64,000 nucleotides of DNA from Triplophysa rosa (lineage: Eukaryota; Chordata; Actinopteri; Cypriniformes; Nemacheilidae): positions 25,138,072-25,202,071 of the forward strand of contig NC_079899.1 in assembly GCF_024868665.1 (NCBI RefSeq), written 5' to 3'. The notes beneath the pieces were generated by a model that saw only the letters and a program-made list of their open reading frames with translations, was not told the origin of the DNA and searched no databases. Both the position numbers and the translations under genes were made by a program. This document shows positions 51,189 through 64,000 of this stretch, in pieces (position 1 is the first letter of the stretch; every line of letters starts with the position of its first letter).

Positions 51189-54100
51189 TTAGTTTAGCAG
51201 CGTGCCGTACAGCTGTGCTTCAGTAAGACTGTCTTTTCTGCTCAGTCCTGTGTTTACATATTCTGGCGTTGTTTTCTGAAGAGCCTTCTTGTACCGTTCG
51301 ACATCGGGAGCTTCGACAGAATTTTCATCGATGTAATCTTTCTTGACGTTTCTGTCTTGCGTCTGCTGCTGGTGTTCGGAGTTTCGTGACCGCTGGAATC
51401 TGCTGCGAATGACATCTGGAGCAGTCCCAGAGAAACATGGACTCGTGACGTGCGCGTCTCTCTCTGGGATGATGCTGTAGGTGGAAGTCGGTGGTGTGAA
51501 CTGTGGCTCTGAACAGCTGAAGGGTGAAACTGGTCCAGAGCTGTGAAGGGAGAAAGTCTTCACGTCCTCCACGCTGGTCTGCCTCCAGCGCTCGCTCGGG
51601 TCAACCTCCGGGAGACGGTGCGGCTCTCTATAGCAGGATGCCGGGAATCCATGCTGGAAACTGTTTGACTTTGGGAAACCAGATCCGTCCTTTTCATACG
51701 CGAAAGAGTTTTGACCTTCACGCCAGAGCTGCTGAGAGGACGTCGGGTGAGATTTCTCCTCTGAAGTGGTACTGAAGCTGGAATAAGAGGCGGTGACCGG
51801 AAGAGACCCGAGCGTGAAGCCACAGAACGGAGAGAAGTTGAGATGGAAAGTGTCGTCCTCCGTGTTGTCAAGGACAACGCTCTGCCGGCGTTCGGGCCAG
51901 CGTTCTCCACGGCAGTACAGAGCCGTGTCGCTGCGGTACAGATCACATGATTTACGCTGCTGAAGTTTGTCTGCGTGTGGGCTGGATGAGCGGGCGACCG
52001 GCTCTGGATTCTCCTGGACTTTGTCGACGATGGTGGTGGGAGCAGAATCTGAGTGACACGCGTTCATCCCACCAACACGTTTCTCCATGTGAGAACTCGC
52101 ACAACCCTGTGAAACAACATCAGACACACAAACACGTGAAAGAGAAAAACTGCGTTTAATCTGACACGTATGAATGATTTTTACATTGAATCTGACGTAC
52201 ACGTATAACACACGTGTTCGTGTATGACTCAACTTCATCTTTCTGATATGAAACGCGTGCAGATGTACTGCAGTCATTGCCGTTAAATAACTGTTGTAGG
52301 CCTGCCACAGTCTGCATGAATACTCCGTTCTGATTGGCTGGAAGGAGTGCATTAAAACCGTTTCATGCACGCGTATTTCCAGTCAGTTTGATCAACATTT
52401 GAAGTTAACTGACGAAAATAACTGTCATTTTCACCTGTCTGATCAAAAATGACACTGTAAACATCAATGACAGCTTTAACTTGGCAAACAACCATCTGCT
52501 TCGCGTCGAGTGGTTCTTGGCCTTCGCGTCGTGCATTGAAATCCTATCTGTGGATTATCCCTTACTTTTAATGTGGCGTCTAATGCGGAGTTTCTTTTTT
52601 CTGGAGAACACAAAACAAGATATTTTGAACCCCTTTGACTTCCATTGTATGAACACAAAACCCCCGAGACATTTCTCAAAATATCTTCTTTTGTGTGTTA
52701 CACTGAAGAAAGACTCGCATACAGATTTACGACCACGTGAGAGAATAAATGATGACAGAATTTCTTTTCAATCATTTGAATTGAAAATGACAAGTGGTGT
52801 GTAATATCTCTGGGTTCAGTTTCAACAGCTGTATGTTAACATGTTTCTTTTCTTCCGTTTCTGTTATAAATATACTAGAAAAACAGGAGGATTTATAACA
52901 TCAAATTAATGGAACACGTTCATACGAAAGTGACTTTAACCCTCCCGCACAAGAGAAATGAAAGCAGCTGCTGCCGGAGGGAAACGTGAGCAGATGCTGC
53001 AGGTATTTTTAGCATCAGCTCCCCTTTAACAGAGACGCTGTGCGTGTGCGATTTTTTGTGATTAATGGATGTTCAGATCAATGAATCAATCCTGCGTCAT
53101 TCATCAATGAGAGCCTGTGTTTATTACAACCAATCACAGACAGATGTGTGATGGGTTTATAGAAGAAGCCCTGCAGAGAGACTGTGAATACTACAACGTT
53201 GTGTGAATGTATGAGGATCAATATGAATGTGTGTGTGTGTGTGATTGACCTCCAATGGTTTGTTAGGACACAATTTTCCACACTGCAGCAGTTGAGCAGC
53301 AAGTTTACAATCTCTCCTGTACAATTCCTGAAGAGACACAAACGCATCACATAATGTCAGTTGTATTTCTATACTGCACTTTTACTGTGAACACAGTTTC
53401 TGTTATCATGTCCTGTGCTGTTTCACATCAGATCGCGTTTGACAGAGAATACCGTCCCAGATAGCAAGCATATTTGGGCCACGTGTGAAAATCATCTGTC
53501 ATGTCTGGCCTAAATATGGCATGGCTGAACATATGTGGGCCAAATACGGGCCATATTCGTTTTGCCATAACTTCAGAAATGGCAATTGGAATGTTCAATT
53601 GGTTCACATCTTATTTTGTGGTATACTGTATGTCCCAGATAACAACAAACACATGAGAACCACATACAGTATGTTTAAGACATGGCACAGGCACACAATG
53701 GAAAACATCAACTTGTGGCTGACATTTGGATTGTATTTGACAAAAGCAAGTGATTTTGAATACATGTGTGTGTTTATGGAATATTATAAATAAAACAAAT
53801 TGTGTGGTGAAAATATGGTTAAATTCTGGGAGAATTCTGGCTTCTTGTCTGTCAGCCACATGTGGCCCACATAAGGGCCGTCAGTCCTTTACTAGACTCA
53901 GCCGAACAAGAATGACACATAAGGTCCACACATATGGGCCACATCATTCTTTATGACTGTATATGGCTCACTGCTGGTGGAATTATGGCACAGATCTGGT
54001 TGGGATGTGGACCGGATCTGAGCCGGGGAACACTTTCTTAAGCAGGCCACAGGTCAGCAGTTTATTTGGGCCAGATCTGCACCAAAGGAAATTTGCTGAC

Positions 54101-57100
54101 TGGGGTAGTACTTCTCGCTCAGTGTACACTATCTAGTGAACCTACAGGGAAATCATCAGGGGCCTCATTTATATAACATGTGTACACACAGATTTGATCG
54201 AAAACGTTCATATTTATAAATCTTTGACCTGGAAAAGTGCTTAGCGCCAAGTCAGGGTCTGAGAAGACGTAGGCTACGCACTTTGGCTTGTCCGAGTGCT
54301 GCAGGTTTTTGGAAATATAAGTCATTCTTGCCGCTCGTATAGGATTTGGACGTTGACAGGTGCTCATTCTTATCATTAAAAGGCGGAGATCTGAAAGTGC
54401 ATGTTCAGCTGCGCGCAATTTCATGATAATTTGCGACCATTTCACGATCATTACAGATTTCTCATCTGATAAGAGAGGCATACACGCGTTTTCTGTGCGT
54501 ACGTTCGTTCTATGAATCACACGTACGCACTTTGAGAAATGATCCAAAAATCAAATTTAGGATGATTTCTACGCAACATTTTATAAATGAGGCCCCAGGA
54601 AGCTTAACTGAGATGAGATTTTCTGGCATGTTCAGTCTCTTCCAGGTGTTTTTAAAATCAACATTCATTGACGAATAAAAGTGTTTGTGAATTCAAGACT
54701 GTAATGAAAACTGAAATCATATAATTCTTTACTGTACTACACACATTATCTTCTTGTAGTTTGTGGATGGTGACGTTGGCATCGATCAGGTGGTTCTTCA
54801 GTACAAGGATCTCTCGATTCAAAGATCTCGTCTCCTCTTCATGAAGCTTCGTCTGAATCAGAAAGAGAGAACCTGAATGAGTTAATAAAGTCACAGATGA
54901 CACAGATTCCATCACAAATATGACATGAGTAACTGACTGTAATATTATAACAATGTGAATATGCAGAATACAGTCGTACAGTACCATATAAATCTCAAGA
55001 GTATATTCATATGAAGAAGTCCTTAAATTCATTTAATCTCAGAAAATGGATTAATTGATTCTTTATTGCTAAGATACAGATTGTTGTTTCTATGGTAACA
55101 TTAATGAGTGTTTCTATGGTAACGTGTGTGTGTGTGTGTGTGTACCATTCTCTGGATTTTGTCCTGCAGCTCTTGATTTATTCTCTGTAGAGTTGTGTAA
55201 CTGCTCTGAATCCTGTGATGATGATAAAGATTTTGTTAAAGCCGTAATAGTGAATATATCCCATTCATATTATTACTATTAAACGTCATGTTTGGATAGT
55301 TTACTGTACAGCTCTTTTGCTGTTTGAAGGGATAGTTCAGCAGAAAATGAACATTCTGTCATGAATTACTCCCCCCTCAAGTTGTTCCAAACCTGTATAA
55401 ATGTCTTTGTTCTGATGAACACAGAGAAAGATATTTGGAAGAATGTCAGCAACTGACATTTCTGGGACATCAACTACAGGAAAAACTGTAATGGCAGTGA
55501 ACAGTACCCAAGAACTGTTTGCTCTCCTACATTCCTCAAAATATCTTATTCTGTGTTCAACAAAACAAAAAAAGTACACAATCATTTTTCCAATGGGCGT
55601 CAATGCTGCCTCAGAACTGTCGGTTGCAAACATTGCTCCAAATATCTTTCTTTGTGTTCAACCGAACAAAAAAATGGATGTGACCTGTGCAGTTTCTCAG
55701 TGAATTTCTCGAGTTCGTCTTGAGTTTGTTGTAGTTCAGTCTCCAGGTACTGACAGCTTGAGTCAAACTCTTTCTCCAGCGTATGTAGTTGATGTGAGGT
55801 GTAGATCAGACGCCTGTGCAGCTCATCATTCTCCTCCTGCACACAACTGCGCAGACAGACAGACAGACAGACAGACAAGACAGCAGTTTGTGCTCTGGTC
55901 AGTGATGTGACCATCATTAAAGCGTCTGTGCGGGTCAGATTCGATTCTGATGCTCATCTGATGACATTTACGTGACAGCACGAGATAAAAACAATCAATA
56001 ATGACTCGTTTGCTTTTAACGTCTCCTATTGATTCCTCTGATGAAATAACAAATGACTCTTACAAAAATTACATGTTAAATCAGTTGCTTTTTTCATTTG
56101 CACTAAGATTGAAAGCAAAAATATCAGTGAAACGACAATATAAATATATTGTGTAATGCTTCATACAGCCCGCTAGCAAGTTAAATAAAACACACACACA
56201 CTCACGTCGTTCATGTGTGACAAATAATAGATCAGCTCTTGACACTGTTAATGATTAAAGCATTTTTTTTGAAAATGTATTTATTCAACAGACATATCTT
56301 CACTTTTATAGTCCCGTAAAACAGATAATGTAAAGTAAACATGAGGTTTGAGTTGTGGAGCTGTGAAAGTCTGAGGGGTCAGTAGTGCAGAAATGACACG
56401 TCACCTTTAAATTTAAACACTTTAACATGAAGCGTCAACCAGGACCTGTGTGAAACCAACCGAGAATTAAATGTCACTAAGTAGAAATTGCTGATGCAAC
56501 ATAAACTGAGAGAGAGAGATCAGAATGAACGTGTCATTTTCAACAATATTTCTCCCAAATAAAATGTTGATTTGCAACAAAATAAGATGCAATGTTTTCA
56601 GACCTCCGCAAGAACTTCGTATTCATTTGAAATAAGACAATACTAATGTGTTTTCACGTGCTTTTTGAACCATTTGAGAAACTGAATGATGTAATATTTG
56701 GCTGTTTTTATATGTACATTTTACATTTATTCATTTAGCAGACGCTTTTATCCAAAGCATCCTTACAGATGAGGGAAACAATGGAAGCAATTGGAACAAC
56801 AAAAAGCACAAGTGCAATAAAAGAAAACTGGTTTTTAATCCCAGCTTTCATGTGTTTTGCCATGTGTTGCTGTTGGGTGACCTTACATCACTCCTGACTG
56901 AAGTTAGAGTTAGGAACGGGAATGAAAAGAACACATTGCAATGTAGAACTGATGATTAAAGGTCTGTTATTCTTCACCTGGTGTTAAGGTGATTCTGAAT
57001 GTATTTTAGATGTGTGTCAAACAAGATAAAGAGGATGGAGATGAATCTCAGGTCTAAAAGACACAGATCTGGAATGGAAGATGCGCATAAAGTAATAACT

Positions 57101-57116
57101 GTTCTTCGTGTGGTTG

Positions 57117-57161
<45 letters not shown>

Positions 57162-60100
57162 CACATCGTATTCCATTCACACAACAACAACAACAACATT
57201 AGGGATCAAACTAAGACCAGTGAGACGAGATTGAGCTCTTTACCTGTTGCCACAAACATCTGCAGCCTAAAGAAAACAGAAAAACGTAAGATCATTTTCA
57301 TCCTTTGATTCTCTTTCACTCTGATCAATACAGTTGCTGATCCATTCAAAACATCATCAAATTCATGACATGACATGATGCCTAAAATCAAAATTTCATG
57401 AGATTTTTGTCAATCTGTCCATAAAATGCATCTGACAGATAGGACCTGTAATTCTGACGCGTTGCTTTTTTACCCTGCGTTCCATTCCGAAGTGATCATC
57501 CCTATTCCCTACTCCCTGTGAAGAGTAAAGCTCTTGAAGTGTAAACTCTAGAGGACAAAACGCAATTGGATCTCTTAATCTGTCAGTTTAAAATGTACTT
57601 GGCAAAAGGAGCAACACAAATAGCATCATCTTCTCTTTATTCGGAGTGACTTTTTTGTGGCGTCCCCTTCCCGAAGGGCCCTTCGGAGGACAATACGTTT
57701 GGTTATGTGGTTATATAACAGCAAAATGTAGCGAAAATTGGTAATGCACACAAACTAGTTGCTATGAAATCAAGGATTAACAACAGTAGTTTGAATTTCG
57801 TCTCAACATGTTGCAAGAGCCTTCTAGTGTACTACGTTGTCACAGTGTTGCCAGCACATAGAGAGCGTGCGCTTTTGTGTCGTATGTCACCATAAAGCTT
57901 CAAGTATTGTCTTCCGCTTAATTGCACTCCAATTAATATCAATCAAACTGCAGTTGGTTGGTTTTGATTTTAGCCACAATAACTAAAAATAATACAGCTA
58001 ACTAACACAATAAAACACAATAAAAAAAACATGATTTTAAAAATTTTATCTCATCTTGGAGCCAAACTCTTCATATAGTCTTATGTACAATAGCTCAAAC
58101 CAAAGCTGACATGAGAGAGAACAAGGGCCGCAACAACTAATTGATAAAATCGATAATAATCGATAATGAAATTCGCTGTCAATGAATTTCATTATCGATT
58201 AGTTGGTCTGTGACGTCACTTGCGAGCTGCGCAGTTATAAATCAAGCGCGTCTTCTTCCCATTTAAAATTTCATTTTAGATGTGTCTCTCCGTGCAGTTT
58301 TAAAGTCAGACATGTTCTGCATGCATCTCTTCAAGCTGCGCAGTTTTAAAGTTTAAAGGGGAGAGGTGTTTAAAATGACAAAGTTAAAGATTATATTAGT
58401 AAAACCCAATTTGTGGCGATTGCACTTTGCAAAGTACATAATAGGCTAGTATCTGTACTTAAATATGACTTTTTCTGTTTACTTTTTACTGTACTTCACT
58501 ACATTTGAATGACAAATATCTCACTTTTCATGGCACAAAAAAAACATTTCCTTGGCCGACCCTCCTCTCGCTCCCACGTTTGGGAGAGACTATTGTCAGT
58601 TGCTTCTAATATGACACACCTGAATCAACTCACCAGGTGTGTTAATTATGGAGACATTCACAACATTTTGGGAGAAGTTCAGTTGTGTATACTTTTCCCA
58701 TATCTGATTTAGTTATTATAATTATTATCAAAATAATCATTAGTTGCAGCCCTAGAGAGAACGCTTCAGACTTTCAATTTTCTCTGCGAACAACAGCAGC
58801 TGCTGTCACTGAGCACTTCTCTATTATTAGTTTTGATATAGAATGTAATCAACAAATATGATTATATCATATATAAAATAATAGATAAACAATGGGGTAA
58901 AACATGAACACACGTCATACTTTACAGACTGAACATTACACTTCACTGTTTTGTTTTGTTTTGTAATGTGCATTTTTTATTTAATTATATATTTTTACAT
59001 ATTTTATAATTAATAGGTTGTATATGTGTATGTGACTAATAAAAATCTTGAATCTTATGTCTAACCATCTGACAGATGTCAAAAGCCTGAAGCATAGAGA
59101 GAGATGGTCAGGCTGAAAGACGCTGTTTTCAATCTGTTTTCAGCAGGGTTATTCATTTGAAATGCGTGATTCACGTGTCAGAATGCTCACCGTGTTGTTG
59201 ATGTCTAGAGCTCTTGATAATGAAGTGGAGCGTTGAGGAGGTCTAGGTGCTCCGTCTGAGCGTTTTTTGAAAACCGCACTTCTCTTACTGTCCTCTACCA
59301 TGTGAGAAGTCTCGACTCTCGGCTGTGATGTCCCCTTCTCCATTTCTCTTGTAGGTGGAGAGTTTGTTTCATGTTCTCTTCTTACTTGATCTATATCAGT
59401 CTCTAGATAGGCCCTGCATGACATTTCCATGAAGGGTAACTCCTCTTGTTTTCTCCTCTGGGTGTCACCGCTGTCCAGAATCTTACAGCTTGGCGTAAAC
59501 TTGGCCCAAGAATCCCTCAACTGAGGACTGTCCGCGCAGGAGTGTGAGAACGAAGTTACTGATGTTTGTGAACAAGCGACAGGTGACTCCCTCCGACGGA
59601 CGGCACCGAAGGCTTGTAGACACTCGGGGTCCAGAACCCTGCAAGTTACTTCATCAAGAAACTTAGAAAACTTCAGCTTGGCTTCAATCTTCTCCTCAAA
59701 GTCTGCTGATGCTGTGGAAGCAGCTGATGTACCATGACTCGAGGTCAGGCTGCGGTCGGAATCTCTGCGGCTCACAGCGGCCCGCTCCGCTCCCTCCTGG
59801 CTCTCCGATCCCACCGCGCTCTCCTTGCAGCTGTCGGAGTTCTGATAGGCGGTCTCAGAGTCGCTGGTCCCCTCCAGTCGACTCCACGAGCCGGCGCGTG
59901 CTCTGAAGACCTCCTCGCTGTGCTGTCTGATGGAGCTGCGGAGCAGACAGGTGGCACCCGAGCTCCAGCTGTTGGTGTCCCAGTTGTCGTCCTCGCTGGA
60001 GCTGGTGCTGCGCAGACTGACGTTTGAGCTCTGGAAACTCTTGAGGCTGGAAACCGAACCCTTTACAGTTTGCGAGGACCCTTGCAGGCTGGAGACGGAG

Positions 60101-60369
60101 CCCCTCAGGCTAGAGACGGATCCAGATCCATGTAGCGTGGGTGAGGAAAGGCTCAACGGGCCTTTGTCGTTCTGCCGTCCTGAAAACACAGGACATGAGG
60201 CCGTCGATGAACACGAGCCACGTTCCTGTCTGCTTGACGTGATCTTGGCCTTTGGCTGCTTATTCGTCCCGTTGACCGTAACGCCTCGTCCTGTTTTTGA
60301 GGAGCCGTTCTGCATTTTTGCCTGACAGGTCACTCGGATGGGGAACGTGTGTTTGGAAAAGTGGACCAT
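51189..60369 (-). CDS. begain: Brain-enriched guanylate kinase-associated protein, long form
   Basis: Seven exons join in frame: 60369-59191, 57266-57244, 55846-55685, 55212-55146, 54852-54745, 53327-53250 and 52106-51189, giving about 844 residues. BEGAIN binds PSD-95 at the postsynapse. Exons 3-6 form the coiled coil (HRRLIYTSHQLHTLEKEFDS, RIQSSYTTLQRINQELQDKI, ANVTIHKLQEDN, RRDCKLAAQLLQC), matching human BEGAIN in order. The last exon carries SDTALYCRGERW, PVTASYSSFSTTSEEK and the conserved end GLSRKDSLTEAQLYGTLLN. The first coding exon is a 393-codon Ser-rich block (SGSVSSLRGSVSSLQGSS; later KFSKFLDEVTCRVLDPECLQ) that has no counterpart in the standard human isoform I remember. Its start is uncertain: ATG 60369 is used, but the frame stays open about 48 bases further upstream to a TAG that could be a splice acceptor. 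Confidence 0.88.
52590..52775. repeat. Palindromic MITE copy in begain intron
   Basis: Has CAAAACAAGATATTTTGAAC and its partner CTCAAAATATCTTCTTTTGT, with outer arm GAGAGAATAAATGATGACAG. Located in the last begain intron. Confidence 0.7.
53455..54110. repeat. Degenerate TGGGCCA-rich repeat in begain intron
   Basis: Many spaced occurrences of TGGGCCA / GGGCCATAT / TGGCCCA (for example CATATGTGGGCCAAATACGG) and an end reading GGGCCAGATCTGCACCAAAG. Looks like an old interspersed element with internal dyads; no ORF. Confidence 0.6.
54159..54596. mobile_element. 438 bp TIR element (MITE) in begain intron
   Basis: Left end GGGGCCTCATTTATATAA and right end TTATAAATGAGGCCCC are inverse complements with one mismatch. 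No ORF of its own. Flanks are too short and AT-rich to decide the target-site duplication. Confidence 0.8.
55325..55695. repeat. Palindromic MITE adjoining begain exon 3
   Basis: Left half AAGGGATAGTTCAGCAGAAA and TGTTCTGATGAACACAGAGA; internal reverse copies follow (CAAAATATCTTATTCTGTGT; CAAATATCTTTCTTTGTGTT). The right edge runs to the donor site of begain exon 3 at 55685, so the first intron bases after this exon may come from the element. Confidence 0.7.
55856..55878. repeat. (CAGA)n microsatellite next to begain exon 3
   Basis: Five to six CAGA units less than 15 bases upstream of the exon 3 acceptor on the minus strand, where they form its (TCTG)n pyrimidine tract. Confidence 0.85.
57120..57158. 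repeat. (GT)n microsatellite in begain intron
   Basis: About 19 GT units. Confidence 0.9.
58124..58756. mobile_element. Non-autonomous TIR element in begain intron 1
   Basis: Left end AGGGCCGCAACAACTAATTG and right end ATCATTAGTTGCAGCCCTAG are imperfect inverse complements. An inner palindrome built on ATCGATAATGAAATTC lies near the left end. No transposase frame; termini of this kind suggest hAT ancestry, which is an inference. Confidence 0.7.
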
Positions 60370-60951
60370 GATGAACTGTGCTGACCGGGTTTCAACAACT
60401 TTCACGCCCTCATCCTCCCTCTCACCATTGCCCTACATGCGTTTACTCTTCATGGTGACACACTTTCGGCTCTGTCAGGACAGGCGTGTTTTCTGAATAG
60501 ACACACATGTGCTGAAGGTGAAAACACGATCTGTTCTATCTGTCTGATGAAATCATACGCCGCATTCTGTCGTCTATATGTCTTTTGATAAAGTCTTAAC
60601 AATAATCCCTCTTCACTTTCCAGGTCAGTTGCTCTTTAGAGCAGCACATCGATCACGGATCACATGTGATGGACAGAATGTTAGCAGTGAGGCGGAACTT
60701 GAATCCAATAAATGGATTCTTCATTGGAGAATTTAATGGAGTTTATAGTGTCGCTCTTTCATGAATGTGTCTGTTTGCCTGCAGTTTAAACTCTAAACTC
60801 TGGACTACGTGCTGTGTTGTGGTGTGTTTGGTGGGTTGTGTTGGTCCGGTCCAGTAGTGAATGCAGTAAGCATCTTTGTCATTGTCTCTTGAACAGATAA
60901 TTCAGTGGAGTATTTATTCAGAAAGATGTGCAGTATATCAAGACCCACAAA

Positions 60952-60976
60952 CACACACACACACACACACGCGCAC

Positions 60977-61023
<47 letters not shown>

Positions 61024-61053
61024 CGCACACACACGCACACACACACACACACA
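60952..61053. repeat. Long (CA)n microsatellite
   Basis: About 100 bases of CA with a few CG interruptions, upstream of begain. Confidence 0.95.
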
Positions 61054-62189
61054 CTGAGCTTGTTGTATGATGTTTCATGCCGGATGATAAAGTAGCTGTT
61101 GTGTAAATCGTTCATGTGTAGGTTTACAGTAATTTTAGAGGGACATTACAGAAAGAAATATTGACAGTGTGACTCTGAACATGAACAAGACATGATGACA
61201 ATGCTGGTTTGTCATTGTTTATCTGTTTATTCAGATACTTTCAGATACTTTTACCCAAAGCGACTTACACCAGCTCCGTTTATGCTGCTGAACCTAACGG
61301 CGAACAGCATAAAAGAGGAGGTTTTATTTGTACTATTATTAAAGCCGGGGTGTCAGATTTACGAATTACACTTGTTTAGACAAAGTCGGGCTGAGTACCA
61401 AAACAACCTTGTAGCCCATCAGCAGTAAGGTGCACAGTGCACAGGACGGACATTAGTCGAGCCGAGCGCTGACGAAAGCCACAGATGGGGGTAGGGGTGT
61501 GTCTGTTTTGGTGATTTGAACATCAACAACGGCTATGAGAAAACGGACACCCCGCCTTTAATACTAAAAATAAATTGTTATCAATGATAAACAAAGGTGA
61601 ACAATGCAAAATGAGGAAGATGTTGGAAAGTTATGGAAATTCATTCGTTCGTTCGTAGATTCATTTACGATACTGTTCAATTTATTTAAACAATTCATTT
61701 TGTTTTAACTCCATTGTATCAGGTTTTTTTCAAGCACAATTACATTGTGCTAAACGGACTAAGCACAGTTATGCTTTGGCTTAGATAGATCAAAATAATA
61801 TTTGAGTTGAGTTACAGAAATGACTTTAGTTGTATTAAAGTAGCAGTATAGAAACTAGGAAAAGGATTTCCACTTCCCATCATGCTTTGCACGGGGCTGA
61901 ATAGGGAGAGTAAAAGTTGTAATAAAATGTTATGTTATACATATTTTATTAAAATGATGAAACAGGGATATTTGTTCATGTTTAATACACTTTTATGTTT
62001 GTATTTAAAAGAGTTTCTGGTATGCTAATGTTTTTGTTAATAAAAAAGCAACTACTTGGGGTATGCAGAAAGTGTAACAAAACCAACTTCTGGCTAACTC
62101 CTAACAATAAGAGCTATATTTATCTTATTTAGTGTGTTAAAAATAACAGCTATATCAGAAAATATCTTACCTTAAATTAACTTAAATCA

Positions 62190-62395
62190 ATTATGGACAG
62201 TGGTTCCACATAATGGAAACATGTTATCTTTACTTAAATACGTTTAGTAGGATGCACTTAATTGATTCAAGTTATTTGGGCATGGTTGTTTAAGTTTACT
62301 CAGTTCAGTTTAGTTCATCATACATTAAGTATTTGAGTAGCGATAACATATTTCTGTTATGTGGAACCACTGTCCATAATTGAATTAAGTTAGTT
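62190..62395. repeat. Inverted-repeat element
   Basis: ATGGACAGTGGTTCCACATA at about 62193 and its inverse TATGTGGAACCACTGTCCAT at about 62358 flank an AT-rich stretch. The flanks also pair (ACTTAAATCAATT / AATTGAATTAAGT), giving a roughly 205 bp hairpin element. Confidence 0.7.
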
Positions 62396-64000
62396 TAAAG
62401 TATCATTTTGTTGATAATTCTTGCACAATTCATCTTTTTATATCAGCTTCAGTCTGTGAGATCGTCTGTAAGATTGTGTTTGTCATTGTGGATTCACTTC
62501 AAAGTTTTGATGTGACAGGTGACAGGAGGAGCAGAAGATGTGATGATGATGTGTGTCATTACTGCATCATCAGATGTTATTCTGCACTTTGCTTTCAGGT
62601 AAATAATGTGTCTTTGTTCAATTCTCTATGTATATTGATGTGTGTGTGATGCTGAAAATAAACCAGGAGAATGTGGCCGCTCCCCCTGTTGCCATGACAA
62701 CCGCTGCCTGCATATGTATAAATGCTGCTATCCACCCAGGACCCAATTATTTTTCACAGGTACAGCGTGCACAAACATCACAATGATGTGAAGAACCAGC
62801 GGTCAAAGGCAGAAATCCTGCTACTGATCTGCTTCTTGGCTGATGGTAAAACTCATGAATGTTAAAAATGTGTATTAAAAATAGTCTAAACTCAACGTAT
62901 GTTGACAAATCTAAATGTGTGGGTACCAGTGGTACCCTTAAACGCGTTGAGTCAAATAAGAGTTATGTTATAAAAATCTAGTGTTCTAGTTCATCATGAA
63001 GGCGGGGAAGATAATGTAGATGTGAATATACAGAATTACAGTATTACAGTCTGTACTCAAGTATGAATCATACTGTAAACTCATCGTGGGTCAGACGTCT
63101 GCTCAAACCACGCAGGACGCTGAACATTTAGTGTACAGTTAGTAAAGAGTTTACTGGCTGAATATCTTACACAACATTGAAACATGAAGGATTAACGGGT
63201 GGAAGTTTTCATTCTGCTTCTAAAAGACTTTAAAACTAACAAGATACAAACTAGACAAACATGCAATAGAAACTTTTGCTCAGAAACATCTTCCTTGACA
63301 GAATACAAAGCAGGTTACCATCTGTGATTATAAATCATTCTTTTACAAAATGATGGGAAACTAAAAATGATTTATAAAAATATGCATATATGTATGCATA
63401 AAATAACAAAAATAAAGACTTCAGAACAAATGATTTATGAGCAAAGGGAGTCTCTGTAAACAGCTTTGAAAAACACAGTCCAGATGAAGTGTTTCTGCAG
63501 AATACAGATGAAACTCCAGCGTTCTGTCTGCCTGTCTCGCTTTCACTTCTGAGACACTTTATTAACATTTCAAATATGTGTACACGTGTTTGTATTCCCG
63601 AAGTGTTTTCAGCAAATAAAACAGTGTAAGAAGAAACACAAGTAAATAAGAAGGATTATGTTGTACATTTAAACACTGCAGTCAATCATGGAGATGTTTT
63701 AATCTTGAATTGAATGAATCATAGTTTACATGTTTAATACGTCAGACTGATATGATATCAGAGAACACAGAGGTCACTGCAAGACATGTCTCTTTTACTT
63801 ACATCCTCTGTGCATCGTTTCTATGGCAACGGGAGACGGACGGGAAGCTGCTGAATTCTGATACTTCATTTTGACATCAAGCTCATGAAATCATCACTAT
63901 GTCATCACGTCACGTTACTGCATTTCTGTTCTGAAACTTCACTGCAGGAATCGGAATCAATGAATCAAGACTGTATAACACCAACAAACGCAACATTTTC

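Larger units (their letters stand above)
60406..64000. other. Region 5' of begain, no gene seen
   Basis: I found no exon on either strand. In human the next gene is DLK1; no EGF-repeat coding sequence is visible here. Contents: a CA microsatellite, a SINE-tail fragment near 61240 (ACCCAAAGCGACTTAC), and an inverted pair around 62205-62390 (GGACAGTGGTTCCACATAAT / TATGTGGAACCACTGTCC). Non-coding upstream exons of begain may lie here. Confidence 0.5.

Noticed and set aside
59930..60325. Plus-strand ORFs opposite the begain first coding exon
   Set aside because: They are low-complexity antisense shadows of the Ser-rich minus-strand frame.
60952..61053. His-Thr repeat ORFs over CA tracts
   Set aside because: Pure microsatellite translation; no start context or conservation evidence.

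Overview
The window is genomic DNA from a teleost fish, most likely a cypriniform (carp/minnow/loach type). Evidence: short intron-rich vertebrate genes with GT-AG splice sites, a tRNA-derived SINE, many copies of a palindromic MITE family that I associate with cyprinid introns, and abundant (CA)n/(GT)n microsatellites. There are no bacterial, phage or CRISPR features. Exon models were read by hand: splice sites and reading phases were joined for each gene and checked for an uninterrupted frame. Gene names rest on recognised family motifs, not on database searches. Layout, left to right: tatdn3 (681-2930, +); a ZnT2/3/8-type zinc transporter (3319-6009, -); a cysteine-string-protein gene of the gamma type (7618-9707, -); a LINE-1 ORF2 fragment (11725-12138, -); a broken tp53i3 copy (12200-12559, -); an unrecognised one-exon ORF (14745-15359, +); cenpo (15587-18800, -); fancm (20012-35324, +) with a complete SOUL/HEBP-type gene nested antisense in one intron (22691-25767, -); the first two exons only of slc25a29 (38089-39054, -); slc25a47 (40593-42327, +); cytosolic tryptophanyl-tRNA synthetase wars1 (43050-45402, -); wdr25 (46536-50787, +); and begain (51189-60369, -). 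The last 3.6 kb shows no gene. Two syntenic blocks seem to be joined. The slc30a/dnajc5g/tp53i3/cenpo set matches genes that sit together on human 2p23. The slc25a29/slc25a47/wars1/wdr25/begain run matches human 14q32.2 in order and orientation. The join lies between fancm and slc25a47, where slc25a29 stops after two exons, so a rearrangement or gene-decay event there is likely. The genes do not form one pathway. Shared themes are DNA and chromosome maintenance (fancm, cenpo), synaptic or secretory function (the zinc transporter, the cysteine-string protein, begain) and mitochondrial transport (slc25a29 remnant, slc25a47). I found no convincing new biological system. The most interesting observations are structural: three successive GC-AG introns in the zinc transporter, tandem micro-exons in the cysteine-string protein tail, an in-frame exon duplication in fancm, the nested antisense SOUL gene, the truncated slc25a29 at the block boundary, a very long 5' coding exon in begain, and a minisatellite of about 43 bp units built around GATATC and ACTAGT palindromes.
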